Source: DATECU01 sp035286745
GTDB taxonomy: Bacteria > Acidobacteriota > Vicinamibacteria > Fen-336
Assembly (NCBI GenBank): GCA_035286745.1
Contig: DATECU010000090.1
Span: 1 to 35,145, forward strand
DNA length: 35,145 bases
Reading direction: 5' to 3'
Shown here: positions 7,582 to 15,915 of the stretch, in pieces
How positions within the stretch are numbered: the first letter of the stretch is position 1
How the letters are laid out: each line of letters starts with the position of its first letter
Notes under the pieces: generated by a model
What the model was told of the DNA's origin: nothing
Seen by the model: only the letters and a program-made list of their open reading frames with translations
Databases searched by the model: none
Translations under genes and position numbers: made by a program

Positions 7582-8157
7582 ATGGACGCCAAGGCCATCC
7601 ACGAGAAGCTGGCCGCGCGTTTCGGGGAGAAGATCGCCGGCGTCAGCCTGGAGGTCCTGGAGCCCTGGGTGGTGGTCGCGTCCGAGACCATCGCCGAGGT
7701 GGCGGCTTTCGTGAAGGCCGATCCCGATCTCCGCTTCGACAACCTGATGTGCCTCTCGGGCGTCGACTACCCGAAGGAGAAGCCGCCCCGGATGGAGGTG
7801 GTCTACCACCTCTACTCGTACACCCATCTTCACACCTTCGTGCTCAAGGTCCACCTACCGCGCGAGGACCCGGCGCTGCCCACGGTCGAGGGCACCTGGA
7901 GCGTCGCCAACTGGCACGAGCGCGAGGCCTACGACATGTTCGGCATCGTCTTCACCGGCCACAGCGACCTCCGGCGCATCCTGCTGCCTGACGACTGGGA
8001 GGGCTGGCCGCTGCGCAAGGACTGGGTGGACCCGGAGTTCTACAACGGCATGCGGGTGAAGCCGACCCAGCAGATGATGGAGCGGGCCCTGGCCGGCGAG
8101 GCCATCGGCGTGGGCCCCTTCGATTTCACCCCGCCCAACCGGCATGCCGGGGAATGA
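7582..8157 (+). CDS. nuoC: NADH-quinone oxidoreductase subunit C
   Basis: The 191-residue peripheral-arm subunit corresponds to the 30-kDa subunit. The family signature is complete: VEGTWSVANWHEREAYDMFG, then GHSDLRRILLPDDWEGWPLR and KDW. It has no Fe-S cluster and helps shape the quinone-pocket module with NuoB and NuoD. NuoC and NuoD are separate genes here, unlike the fused NuoCD of enteric bacteria. Its ATG abuts the nuoB stop and its TGA overlaps the nuoD ATG (ATGA). Confidence 0.95.
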   Translation: MDAKAIHEKLAARFGEKIAGVSLEVLEPWVVVASETIAEVAAFVKADPDLRFDNLMCLSGVDYPKEKPPRMEVVYHLYSYTHLHTFVLKVHLPREDPALPTVEGTWSVANWHEREAYDMFGIVFTGHSDLRRILLPDDWEGWPLRKDWVDPEFYNGMRVKPTQQMMERALAGEAIGVGPFDFTPPNRHAGE

Positions 8158-9326
8158 CCTTGGCCACCGACACCACGAGCTACGGCTGGCAGGTCGAGGA
8201 TCTCGACACCGACGAGATGATCCTCAACATGGGGCCGCAGCACCCGGCGACCCACGGCGTCTTACGGCTGGAGTTGCGCACCGACGGCGAGGTGGTGCGC
8301 GGCGTTCGCCCTCACATCGGCTACCTGCACCGCTGCTTCGAGAAGCACTGCGAGAACGTCGACTACGCCGGCGTCATCCCCTACACCGACCGCATGGACT
8401 ACGTGGCGGCCATGGGGAACTCCCTGGGTTATGCGCTGGCGGTCGAGAAGCTGATGGGGATCGAGGTCAGCCCCTACCTGCAGGTGGTGCGGGTGATCAT
8501 CGCCGAGCTGCAGCGGATCGCCTCCCACTGTGTGGCGGTCGGCACCTACGGCATGGACCTGGGGGCCTTCACCCCCTTCCTGCACCTGCTGCGCGACCGG
8601 GAGAAGGTGCTGGACCTCTTCGAGTGGACCTGCGGGGCTCGGCTCCTCTACAACTACAACTGGATCGGGGGGGTCTCCCACGACCTTCCCGAGGGGTTCG
8701 CCAGGGCCACCCGCGACCTGCTCCGGGAGTTCGACGCCGTCACCTTCCCCGAGCTGATGAACCTGCTGATCGGAAACAAGATCTTCGTCAAGCGGACGGC
8801 CGAGGTGGGCGTGTGCTCGCCGGAGACCGCCATCTCCTACGACCTCACTGGCCCCAACATCCGCGGCAGCGGCGTGCCCCGCGACATCCGGAAGGATCAG
8901 CCCTACTGCGGCTACGAGAAGTACGACTTCGCGATCTGCCTGGGCCAGGGGCAGTTCGGCCCCCTGGGCTCCTGCTTCGATCGCAACCTGGTGCGGGCCC
9001 TCGAGATGGCCGAGAGCTCCAAGATCCTCCATCAGGCGCTCGACGCGCTTTCGAAGATGGAGCGGACGCCGGTCCACGAGAAGGTGCCCAAGCGCGCCAA
9101 GCCGCCCAAGGGCGAGGTCTACTTCCGGACCGAAGCGCCACGTGGCCAGCTCGGGTACTACGTGGTCTCCGACGGGGCCACCTTCAACCCCTACCGGGTG
9201 AAGGTGAAGAGCCCCTGTTTCACGGCGATGAGCGTCTTCCACGTCCTGGCCAAGGGCATGATGATCGCGGACATTATCGCGCTCATCGGGTCCCTCGATA
9301 TCGTGTTGGGAGAGATCGACAGGTGA
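8154..9326 (+). CDS. nuoD: NADH-quinone oxidoreductase subunit D
   Basis: The 390-residue 49-kDa-type subunit lines the quinone-binding cavity with NuoB and is related to the large subunit of NiFe hydrogenases. Clear motifs are NMGPQHPATHGVLRL near residue 25 (the quinone-site His-Pro-x-x-His), PHIGYLHRCFEK, YTDRMDY, and the C-terminal IIALIGSLDIVLGEIDR. The hydrogenase Ni-binding cysteines are absent, as expected. The start overlaps the nuoC stop by 4 bases. In most bacteria nuoE, nuoF and nuoG follow. Here the next gene is nuoH after a 54-base gap filled by heptad repeats. Confidence 0.95.
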   Translation: MTLATDTTSYGWQVEDLDTDEMILNMGPQHPATHGVLRLELRTDGEVVRGVRPHIGYLHRCFEKHCENVDYAGVIPYTDRMDYVAAMGNSLGYALAVEKLMGIEVSPYLQVVRVIIAELQRIASHCVAVGTYGMDLGAFTPFLHLLRDREKVLDLFEWTCGARLLYNYNWIGGVSHDLPEGFARATRDLLREFDAVTFPELMNLLIGNKIFVKRTAEVGVCSPETAISYDLTGPNIRGSGVPRDIRKDQPYCGYEKYDFAICLGQGQFGPLGSCFDRNLVRALEMAESSKILHQALDALSKMERTPVHEKVPKRAKPPKGEVYFRTEAPRGQLGYYVVSDGATFNPYRVKVKSPCFTAMSVFHVLAKGMMIADIIALIGSLDIVLGEIDR

Positions 9327-9332
9327 GGCAGC

Positions 9333-9368
9333 AGTCAGCGATCAGCAGTCAGCGATCAGCAATCAGCG
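9333..9368 (+). repeat. TCAGCGA-type heptad repeat between nuoD and nuoH
   Basis: Two perfect 14-base units AGTCAGCGATCAGC (9333-9346 and 9347-9360) are followed by a partial third, AATCAGCGG. It is the same heptad family as the array at 15916-16113. The nuoH start 12 bases later has no clear Shine-Dalgarno. Confidence 0.8.
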
Positions 9369-9380
9369 GCCTCTAACGCC

Positions 9381-10571
9381 ATGCAGTTCACCTACCGCCT
9401 CATCGAGTCGCTCTACCCCGGGTTCGCCGGTTGGCCGGCCTGGGCCCAGATCGCCGTGGCCGCGGGCATCCCCGGGGTCATGCTCTTCCTGTTCATGGCT
9501 CTGGGGCCCCTGCTATACGTCTATGCCGAGCGGAAGATCGCCGGCTTCATGCAGGACCGACTGGGCCCCATGCGAGTGGGCCCCTACGGTGTGCTGCAGA
9601 CCCTGGCCGACACCATCAAGCTGCTGTTCAAGGAAGCCATCTACCCCAAGGGCGTCGACCGCAAGCTCTTCATCCTGGCCCCTTGCATCGTGAACGTGGG
9701 CGCCTTCATGCCCTTCCTGGTGCTGCCCTTCAGCTCACGGCTGGTGGGGGCCGACCTCAACATCGGCCTCTTCTACGTCTCCGCGGTGGCCAGCCTGGCC
9801 ACGGTGGGCCTGATCATGGCGGGCTGGGCCTCCAACAACAAGTACGCCCTCTACGGCGCCATGCGGGCGGCGGCCCAGATCGTCTCCTACGAGATCCCGG
9901 CGGTGATGACCCTGCTCACGGTGGTGATGATCGTCGGCAGCCTGTCCCTGCAGACCATCGTGGGCGCCCAGGGCGGAGGCCTCCAGAACTGGTTCCTGTT
10001 CCGCTACTTCCCGGTGATGCCGGTGGCCTTCCTGGTCTTCTTCACCGCGGGGATGGCGGAGTGCAACCGCACGCCCTTCGACATCCCGGAGGCCGAGAGC
10101 GAGTTGGTGGCCGGCTTCCACGTCGAGTACAGCGGCTTCTTCTTCGCCATGTTCTTCCTGGCCGAGTACGCCGAGATGGTGGTGATCTCGGCCACCACCT
10201 CGGTTCTGTTCCTGGGCGGCTGGATGGCCCCCCACCCGGCTCTGCAATCGATCGGCGGTTTCAGCCTGGGGCCTTTCTGGCTGGTGGCCAAGGCCTGGTT
10301 CCTGGTCTTCATCATGATGTGGCTCCGTTGGACGCTCCCCCGCCTGCGCGTGGACCAGCTCATGCACGTGGCCTGGAAGGTGCTCCTGCCCATCGCCTTC
10401 GTCCTGGTGGTGGTGGTGGGCGGGCTGCTCACCTGGCCCCAGACAGCCGACGGCTTCCCTTGGGATCGTTATGTGGGCTGGCCGCTCAGTCTGGCGCTTC
10501 TCGCCTTCCTGGCCTATGTGATGGTGGCCGCCCGGCGCTGGCACGGCCGGCGCGTGCAGGAGCTGGCATGA
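9381..10571 (+). CDS. nuoH: NADH-quinone oxidoreductase subunit H
   Basis: The 396-residue membrane subunit links the quinone site to the proton-pumping arm. About eight to nine helices are visible. Conserved segments are PLLYVYAERKIAGFMQDRLG, GPYGVLQTLADTIKLLFKE, the loop CNRTPFDIPEAESELVAGFH, and EYSGFFFAMFFLAEYAEM. The acidic residues of the E-channel (AEx and ESE) are present. Length is within the family range, slightly long at the C-terminus. The ATG at 9381 lies just after the heptad repeat with no strong ribosome site, unlike its neighbours. Its stop overlaps the nuoI ATG. Confidence 0.95.
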   Translation: MQFTYRLIESLYPGFAGWPAWAQIAVAAGIPGVMLFLFMALGPLLYVYAERKIAGFMQDRLGPMRVGPYGVLQTLADTIKLLFKEAIYPKGVDRKLFILAPCIVNVGAFMPFLVLPFSSRLVGADLNIGLFYVSAVASLATVGLIMAGWASNNKYALYGAMRAAAQIVSYEIPAVMTLLTVVMIVGSLSLQTIVGAQGGGLQNWFLFRYFPVMPVAFLVFFTAGMAECNRTPFDIPEAESELVAGFHVEYSGFFFAMFFLAEYAEMVVISATTSVLFLGGWMAPHPALQSIGGFSLGPFWLVAKAWFLVFIMMWLRWTLPRLRVDQLMHVAWKVLLPIAFVLVVVVGGLLTWPQTADGFPWDRYVGWPLSLALLAFLAYVMVAARRWHGRRVQELA

Positions 10572-11101
10572 GAGAGTGGCTCCGCGACCTGTGGGACGGG
10601 TTCTTCACCGTACTGGTGGGGATGAAGATCACCTGGCGGCACCTGTTCACGCCTTCCGTGGTGCTGCAGTATCCCGAGACCAAGTGGCAGCTTCCGCCGA
10701 AGAGCCGGATGCGCCTCTTCATGAAGTACGAGGACTGCATCGGCTGTGGCCAGTGCGTCCGGGTCTGCCCGGTGAACTGCATCAGCCTCAAGGCCGAGAA
10801 GCGGCCGGCCGGGTCCCCCAACATCTGGGCGGCCAACGGGCAGGCCATCAAGCTCGATGTCAAGGTGTTCGACATCGACATGTCGCTGTGTTGCTACTGC
10901 AACCTGTGCACCTACCCCTGCCCCACCGACTGCATCTACATGACGCCCGAGTACGAGTTCGCCACCACCGACATCACCCAGCACCTCTACCACTTCGCCA
11001 AGAAGGACGCCCAGTTCCTGACCGTGAACCCCAAGCCGGCCCCGGCCAAGGAAGGCGGGGAGCCGGCCGCACCTGCGCCGGCGATCCCGGCCAAGGCCTG
11101 A
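10568..11101 (+). CDS. nuoI: NADH-quinone oxidoreductase subunit I (2x[4Fe-4S])
   Basis: The 177-residue ferredoxin-like subunit carries clusters N6a and N6b. Both eight-cysteine motifs are intact: CIGCGQCVRVCPVNC (about residues 57-71) and CCYCNLCTYPCPTDC (about 110-124). The ATG overlaps the nuoH TGA (ATGA). A Pro/Ala-rich tail (KPAPAKEGGEPAAPAPA) extends the C-terminus past the usual end and is probably disordered. The long open frame from 9431 upstream is a shadow of nuoH. Confidence 0.95.
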   Translation: MREWLRDLWDGFFTVLVGMKITWRHLFTPSVVLQYPETKWQLPPKSRMRLFMKYEDCIGCGQCVRVCPVNCISLKAEKRPAGSPNIWAANGQAIKLDVKVFDIDMSLCCYCNLCTYPCPTDCIYMTPEYEFATTDITQHLYHFAKKDAQFLTVNPKPAPAKEGGEPAAPAPAIPAKA

Positions 11102-11105
11102 TGCC

Positions 11106-11606
11106 ATGAGCGCGCACGCTGCCGTCTTCTGGCTCTTCGCGGCGATCACCGTGGGATCCGCGGCGGTGGTGGTGCTGGCGAAGAGCCTGATCCAGAGCGC
11201 TTTCGCCCTGCTCTTCACCTTCTTCGGGGTAGCCGGCCTCTACGTCTTGTTAGGCGCGGATTTCCTGGCCGCCACCCAGCTCCTGGTCTACGTGGGCGGC
11301 ATCCTGGTGCTCCTTCTGTTCGGGGTCATGCTCACCCATAAGCTCTACGACCTGGATCTCAAGAGCGAGATGACGCGCCTGCTGCCGGCCGCCATCGCCG
11401 CCCTGACCTTGTTCTTCGTGCTGGTGCGGCTGGCCTTCGGCACCCGCTGGGCGAGCGGCCCGGGACGTCCCCTGGCGCCCACCACGGCGGCCATCGGTGA
11501 GGCGTTCCTGGGCTCTCACCTGCTCCCTTTCGAGGTGGCCTCGGTGCTGCTGCTGGTGGCCCTGATCGGCGCCGCCATGATCGTGCGGCGGAGGAAAGAC
11601 GCGTGA
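11106..11606 (+). CDS. nuoJ: NADH-quinone oxidoreductase subunit J
   Basis: The 166-residue membrane subunit has five hydrophobic helices. Helix 3 (LLGADFLAATQLLVYVGGIL) carries the conserved bulge region with Tyr-Val-Gly-Gly implicated in coupling quinone reduction to pumping. The loop after it, MLTHKLYDL, is typical. Start 4 bases after the nuoI stop; its end overlaps the nuoK GTG. Confidence 0.93.
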   Translation: MSAHAAVFWLFAAITVGSAAVVVLAKSLIQSAFALLFTFFGVAGLYVLLGADFLAATQLLVYVGGILVLLLFGVMLTHKLYDLDLKSEMTRLLPAAIAALTLFFVLVRLAFGTRWASGPGRPLAPTTAAIGEAFLGSHLLPFEVASVLLLVALIGAAMIVRRRKDA

Positions 11607-11908
11607 TCACGCTTCAGCACTACCTGGTGGTTTCGGCTGCTCTCTTCTGCCTGGGGATCCTGGGCGTGCTGACCCGGCGCAATGCGGTTCACGTGCTGAT
11701 GGGGATCGAGCTGATCTTGAACTCGGCCAACATCAACCTGGTCGCCTTCTCCCGCTTCGGGAGAGGCGATCTGGGCGGCCAGCTCTTCGCCGTGTTCGTG
11801 ATCGTGATCGCGGCCGCCGAGGTGGCGGTGGCGCTCGCCATCGTGCTCACCCTGTACCGGTTGAAGCGCACGCCCAACCTCGACGAAGCCGACATCCTCC
11901 GGGGATAG
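11603..11908 (+). CDS. nuoK: NADH-quinone oxidoreductase subunit K
   Basis: The 101-residue subunit has three helices and the signature GVLTRRNAVHVLMGIELILN, SANINLVAF, and FVIVIAAAEVAVALAIVL. Two membrane glutamates (in GIELILN and AAAEVAVA) line the proton path. GTG start overlapping the nuoJ stop (GTGA). nuoL and nuoM would normally follow, but the next 183 bases hold a palindromic repeat and then nuoN. Confidence 0.95.
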   Translation: MITLQHYLVVSAALFCLGILGVLTRRNAVHVLMGIELILNSANINLVAFSRFGRGDLGGQLFAVFVIVIAAAEVAVALAIVLTLYRLKRTPNLDEADILRG

Positions 11909-11913
11909 AACAA

Positions 11914-12074
11914 ACCACAGAGGCACAGAGGCACGGAGGCAGGGAAGGCAACGAACGGAAACGACGAACGGAAGAACCACAAAGGCACAAAGGACACAAA
12001 GAAACGATGAAGTGCGACAGGAACGGAAACAAGCCGGACCTCGCGTTCCTCTGTGCTCTTTGTGTGTTTGTGGT
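11914..12074. repeat. CACAGAGGCAC-type palindromic element between nuoK and nuoN
   Basis: Two direct units begin ACCACAGAGGCACAGAGG (11914) and ACCACAAAGGCACAAAGG (11976). An inverted unit, CCTCTGTGCTCTTTGTGTG then TTTGTGGT, lies at 12048-12074. The outer units can pair to form a long stem. The composition is much more A-rich than its surroundings. I recall similar elements scattered in intergenic regions of varied environmental bacteria, where they cause spurious LCLCASVV-type ORFs; that is from memory, not checked. Confidence 0.8.
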
Positions 12075-12091
12075 GGCTGTGAGAGGGGTTT

Positions 12092-13585
12092 GTGACTGAC
12101 GTCCTGGTGAGCATGAGCGGGTTCTGGCCCGAGGTGGCGCTGACGGTGGCCATCCTGGCGGTGGTGCTGGTGGACGCGAGCGGGCTCCCCGAGCGCCATC
12201 GCCTCACCCACGGCCTGGCGGTGGCCGGGCTGCTGGCCGCCGGGGGCCTGGTTCTGGTCGCTCCCCAATCGCTAGGTGTCCTCTGGCACGGGATGCTGGC
12301 GACCGACGCGCTCTCGGCCTTCTTCAAGGTCCTGCTGATCGCGGCCAGCCTGCTGGTCCTGCTGGCCTTCACCTTCCGCAACTCGCGGGAGCTGTCCGGC
12401 CTCGGCCAGGGCGAGTTCTACGCCCTGATGCTGGCGGCCACCCTGGCCAACCTGCTGCTGGTCTCGGCCAACGACCTGCTGATGCTGTACTTGTCGCTGG
12501 AGATGCTCTCGATCACCTCCTACGTGCTGGTCGCCTACATGAAGGGCGATCGCATGTCGAACGAGGCTTCGCTCAAGTACGTCCTGTTCGGCGCCGTCTC
12601 CACCGGGGTCATGCTCTACGGCCTCACCCTGCTCTACGGCATGGCCGGCACCACCAGCCTCTCCGGCCTGCGCGAGGCGCTCTCCGCCGGCCTCACCGCG
12701 GGAGAGACCCGGAGCGCCACCGTGGCCGTGCTCTTGGTGATCGCCGGCTTCGGCTTCAAGACCGCCTCGGTGCCCTTCCACTTCTGGTGTCCCGACGTCT
12801 ACCAGGGCGCGCCCACGCCGGTCACCGCCTTCCTCTCGGTGGCACCCAAGGCCGCCGGCTTCGCGGTCACGCTGCGCTTCTTCTTCTCCGGCCTCTCCTT
12901 GCCGGAGGGTGCCCCCTGGGCGCTCGGCGGTCTCATCGGCTGGCAGGGCATCCTGATGCTGATCTCGGTCGTCACCATGACCGTGGGCAACGTGGCGGCC
13001 CTCACCCAGACCAACATGAAGCGCCTGCTCGCCTACTCCTCGATCGCCCACGCCGGCTACATCATGATGGGCGTGGTGGCCCTCTCCGAGAACGGGGCGC
13101 GCGGCCTGGCCGTCTACCTCCTCGCCTACCTGGTGATGAACCTGGGCGCCTTCCTGGTGGTGATGCTCATTCACCAGGAGACCGGCAGCTTCGACCTCCG
13201 GGACTATGCGGGCATGTACCAGCGGGCTCCCTTCCTCACTCTGGCCATGGCGGTCTTCCTGCTCTCGCTCATGGGCATCCCGCCCCTGGTCGGCTTCATG
13301 GGCAAGCTCTACGTCTTCGCCGCCATCGTGGAGAAGGGACCGGGCTTCTGGTGGTACGCTGTGGTGGGCGCCGTGAACGCAGCGGTGGCCGCCTACTACT
13401 ATGCCCGGGTGCTGAAGACCATGATCATCGACGCCGACGAGGAGGCACGGCCGGCGCTGGCGATCCCGGCTCTGGATCGGGCATGGGTGGGAGCCTTCGC
13501 TCTCGCCAACCTGCTGCCGCTCCTCTTCTGGTCGCCGATCGAGGCTTGGGTAAAGGGCGCGCTGGTGCTCTACGCCGGGCGGTAG
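12092..13585 (+). CDS. nuoN: NADH-quinone oxidoreductase subunit N
   Basis: The 497-residue antiporter-like subunit has about 14 helices. Key residues are visible: LYLSLEMLSITSYVLVAYMK (TM5 Glu), the discontinuous-helix Lys in FGFKTASVPFHFWCPDVYQG and GAPTPVTAFLSVAPKAAGF, and TNMKRLLAYSSIAHAGYIMM. It pumps protons at the distal part of the membrane arm. The GTG start has AGAGGGG 4 bases upstream, immediately beyond the palindromic repeat. This is the only Mrp-type antiporter subunit in the window; NuoL and NuoM are not here. Confidence 0.95.
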   Translation: MTDVLVSMSGFWPEVALTVAILAVVLVDASGLPERHRLTHGLAVAGLLAAGGLVLVAPQSLGVLWHGMLATDALSAFFKVLLIAASLLVLLAFTFRNSRELSGLGQGEFYALMLAATLANLLLVSANDLLMLYLSLEMLSITSYVLVAYMKGDRMSNEASLKYVLFGAVSTGVMLYGLTLLYGMAGTTSLSGLREALSAGLTAGETRSATVAVLLVIAGFGFKTASVPFHFWCPDVYQGAPTPVTAFLSVAPKAAGFAVTLRFFFSGLSLPEGAPWALGGLIGWQGILMLISVVTMTVGNVAALTQTNMKRLLAYSSIAHAGYIMMGVVALSENGARGLAVYLLAYLVMNLGAFLVVMLIHQETGSFDLRDYAGMYQRAPFLTLAMAVFLLSLMGIPPLVGFMGKLYVFAAIVEKGPGFWWYAVVGAVNAAVAAYYYARVLKTMIIDADEEARPALAIPALDRAWVGAFALANLLPLLFWSPIEAWVKGALVLYAGR

Positions 13586-13621
13586 GAGCGGCGCGGATCT
13601 GACCTAGTCGAGGAGGCCTTC

Positions 13622-15475
13622 TTGGGCCAGGAGCCGGTCAAAAGCCTCGCCCCCGACACCGCCATCGTCCTCGACCCGGCGGAGGCCGAGTCGGTCCAGG
13701 CCCGCCAGGCGCACCGGCTCCACACGGTCGAGATCCCCCGGCTGCGCGCGGCCGGCTTCGCCATGCTGGCGGTGCTGGTTCTGCTGCACGACCGCTACCT
13801 CGCCGACACCCTGTCCGGCCGAGACTTCGCCATCTTCGCCCTGGTCCTGGCAGCCTACGCCGGCCTTTCCTGGTCGATCCTCGCCCTCTTCTTTGCGCGC
13901 GCAGAACGACTGGGGCTGCTCTTCCTGAGCCTGGACCTAGTGGTGGTGGCCTACGCCATCCTGATCACCGGCGGCGACCGGAGCTGGCTCTTCTTCCTGC
14001 TGCTGGCGCGGGTGGCGGACCAGACCCACACCACCGCCCAACGCGTGCGCTTCTTCGCCCATGCCGGCGTGCTGGTCTACCTGCTGCTCATGGCCTTCCT
14101 GCACCTGACGAGCCACCCCGTCGCCTGGCCCGCGGTGCTCACCAAGACGTTGATTCTCTACAGCGTGGGCCTCTACGTGGCGCTGACCGCCTACCCGGCG
14201 GAGGTGCTCCGGAACCGCACCACCCGCGCCATCCGGATGGCACGCGAGCTGATCCGCGAGCTGAAGGAGAAGTCCGAGGAGCTGGAGGCGGCCCGGGCCC
14301 GCGCCGAGGAGGCCAGCCGACTCAAGAACGACTTCCTGGCCAACGTCAGCCACGAGATCAGGACCCCGCTCCACGGCATCCTGGGCATGACCGATCTGGC
14401 GCTCGGCACCGCCCTCGATCCGGAGCAGCGCGAGTACCTGGATTCCGTCCGCTCCTCGGCGGCGGGCCTGCTCAAGGTGGTGAACGACATCCTCGACTTC
14501 TCCAAGCTGGAAGCGGGCCAGCTGGACTTCGAGGAGGTCGACTTCTCGCTGCCGGCGACCCTCGAACAGGCTCTGTCCGCGGTGCGCACCGCGGCCGAGG
14601 GCAAGGGCCTGCGCCTGGCGCTCGAGGTGGCCGGTGGCACACCGGACCGCCTGTTCGGCGATCCCCATCGGCTGGCTCAGGTGCTGGGCAATCTGCTGGA
14701 CAACGCAGTCAAGTTCACCGCCCGCGGCGAGGTGGTGTTGAGCGCGGACGCTGAGCCGCAGCCCGACGGGGCGCATCTGCTGCACCTTCAGGTGCGTGAC
14801 ACTGGTATCGGCATCCCCGCCGACAAGCTAAGCGCCATCTTCGAGGCCTTCGCCCAGGCGGACAGCTCCACCACCCGCCGCCACGGCGGCACCGGGCTCG
14901 GCCTCACCATCGCCTCTCGTTTGGTGAAGCTCATGGGCGGCAGGTTGTGGTTGGAGAGCGAGGAGGGGCAGGGCACCAGCGTTCACGTCACCGCCCGCTA
15001 CCAGACGCTGCCTTCCAGCGAGACGGTGCCCCCGGGGGACCCGGCTCTGCTGCGGGGCGCCCGGGTCATGGTGGTCGATGACGATGCCACGAACCGGCAG
15101 CACCTGGAGCGCACCTTGACCGAGTGGGGCGCCGAGGTGCTCGCCATTCCCCCCGACCGGCAACCCCTGAGCATCCTGGAGCGGCACCGGCGGGCCGCGG
15201 TTCCTGTCGATCTGGTGCTGGTGGAGCCGCACATGGGCGAGCTGGACGGCTTCGCCCTGGCCCGCCGGATCCTGGAACAGGAGGCGGGCTCGGGGATTGC
15301 CATGGTGCTGATGTCGGGCACGGCCCAGCGGGGCGACGCGGCCCGCTGTCGCGAGCTAGGTGCAGTCGGCTACCTGCGGAAGCCGGTGGCCCGGGACGCG
15401 CTCCTGGGGGTGCTGAGCAAGGCCCTGGCGGCACGGGCCGGCGGCGAGATCCTGATCGAGATCCTGGAAAGCTGA
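13622..15475 (+). CDS. Six-TM hybrid histidine kinase with degenerate (Asp to Glu) receiver
   Basis: The 617-residue protein starts at TTG after GAGGAGG. About six helices fill residues 43-200 with no large periplasmic domain. A coiled coil (IRELKEKSEELEAARARAEE) follows, then HisKA with His244 in NVSHEIRTPLHGILGM. The HATPase domain has DNAVKFTA, DTGIGIP and GGTGLGL. The C-terminal receiver (about 480-605) has the acidic pair MVVDDD, MSGT and the Lys in LRKPV. The phospho-acceptor position reads LVLVEPHMG, so Glu535 replaces Asp. Phosphorylation there is impossible, and Glu may mimic the phosphorylated state. The stand-alone receiver that follows may be the real target. It lies 36 bases after nuoN. 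Confidence 0.9.
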   Translation: MGQEPVKSLAPDTAIVLDPAEAESVQARQAHRLHTVEIPRLRAAGFAMLAVLVLLHDRYLADTLSGRDFAIFALVLAAYAGLSWSILALFFARAERLGLLFLSLDLVVVAYAILITGGDRSWLFFLLLARVADQTHTTAQRVRFFAHAGVLVYLLLMAFLHLTSHPVAWPAVLTKTLILYSVGLYVALTAYPAEVLRNRTTRAIRMARELIRELKEKSEELEAARARAEEASRLKNDFLANVSHEIRTPLHGILGMTDLALGTALDPEQREYLDSVRSSAAGLLKVVNDILDFSKLEAGQLDFEEVDFSLPATLEQALSAVRTAAEGKGLRLALEVAGGTPDRLFGDPHRLAQVLGNLLDNAVKFTARGEVVLSADAEPQPDGAHLLHLQVRDTGIGIPADKLSAIFEAFAQADSSTTRRHGGTGLGLTIASRLVKLMGGRLWLESEEGQGTSVHVTARYQTLPSSETVPPGDPALLRGARVMVVDDDATNRQHLERTLTEWGAEVLAIPPDRQPLSILERHRRAAVPVDLVLVEPHMGELDGFALARRILEQEAGSGIAMVLMSGTAQRGDAARCRELGAVGYLRKPVARDALLGVLSKALAARAGGEILIEILES

Positions 15476-15476
15476 G

Positions 15477-15498
15477 GGCGGAGCCGGGCTGCTCCGCC
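15477..15498 (+). terminator. Strong hairpin without U-tract after the hybrid kinase
   Basis: An 8-bp perfect stem GGCGGAGC/GCTCCGCC with a 6-base loop lies right after the kinase stop. No T run follows, so it could be a Rho-assisted terminator or an RNA-stabilising hairpin rather than a classic terminator. Confidence 0.4.
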
Positions 15499-15547
15499 TC
15501 CTGAGGCCAGGGTCCGGGCGCGCCGGGCGCGTGGTAACCTGAGGGCG

Positions 15548-15913
15548 ATGACGATCCGGGTGCTGGTGGCGGAGGACGACGACGCGCTCCGGGAGGTCCT
15601 GCTGGAGACCTTGGAAAGCGAGGGGTTCGCCGTCGAGCCGGCAGCGGATGGCCTGGCCGCCCTTGCCACCTACCGAACCCAGGGGCCCTTCGATGTCCTG
15701 CTCCTGGACGAGCACATGCCCGGTCTCAAGGGGCGCGAGGTGCTGGCCTTGCTGCGGGACGAGGGTCTGCCGGTGCGGGCGGTGCTGATGAGCGGCAGCG
15801 TGGCCTTCGACGAAGAGACGGGCTCCGGCCTGGGCATCCGGGTTTGGCTCAGGAAGCCGGTCCCCATGGAGGACATCACCGCCGCCATTCGTCAGGCGGC
15901 GAAAGGGGACTAG
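15548..15913 (+). CDS. Single-domain response regulator
   Basis: The 121-residue protein is a lone CheY-like receiver. The acidic pair (LVAEDDDALR), phospho-acceptor Asp54 in VLLLDEHMPGLKG, the Ser in LMSGS and the Lys in LRKPV are all present. No output domain follows, so it acts through protein contact or as a phosphate shuttle. It lies about 70 bases after the hybrid kinase on the same strand and probably receives phosphate from it, since that kinase's own receiver lacks the Asp. Pairing is inferred from position. Confidence 0.9.
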   Translation: MTIRVLVAEDDDALREVLLETLESEGFAVEPAADGLAALATYRTQGPFDVLLLDEHMPGLKGREVLALLRDEGLPVRAVLMSGSVAFDEETGSGLGIRVWLRKPVPMEDITAAIRQAAKGD

Positions 15914-15915
15914 GA

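Noticed and set aside
9431..10567. Open frame upstream of nuoI giving a 556-residue fusion
   Set aside because: It is an out-of-frame reading of nuoH, rich in Arg, Gly and Pro. NuoI starts at the ATG overlapping the nuoH stop.
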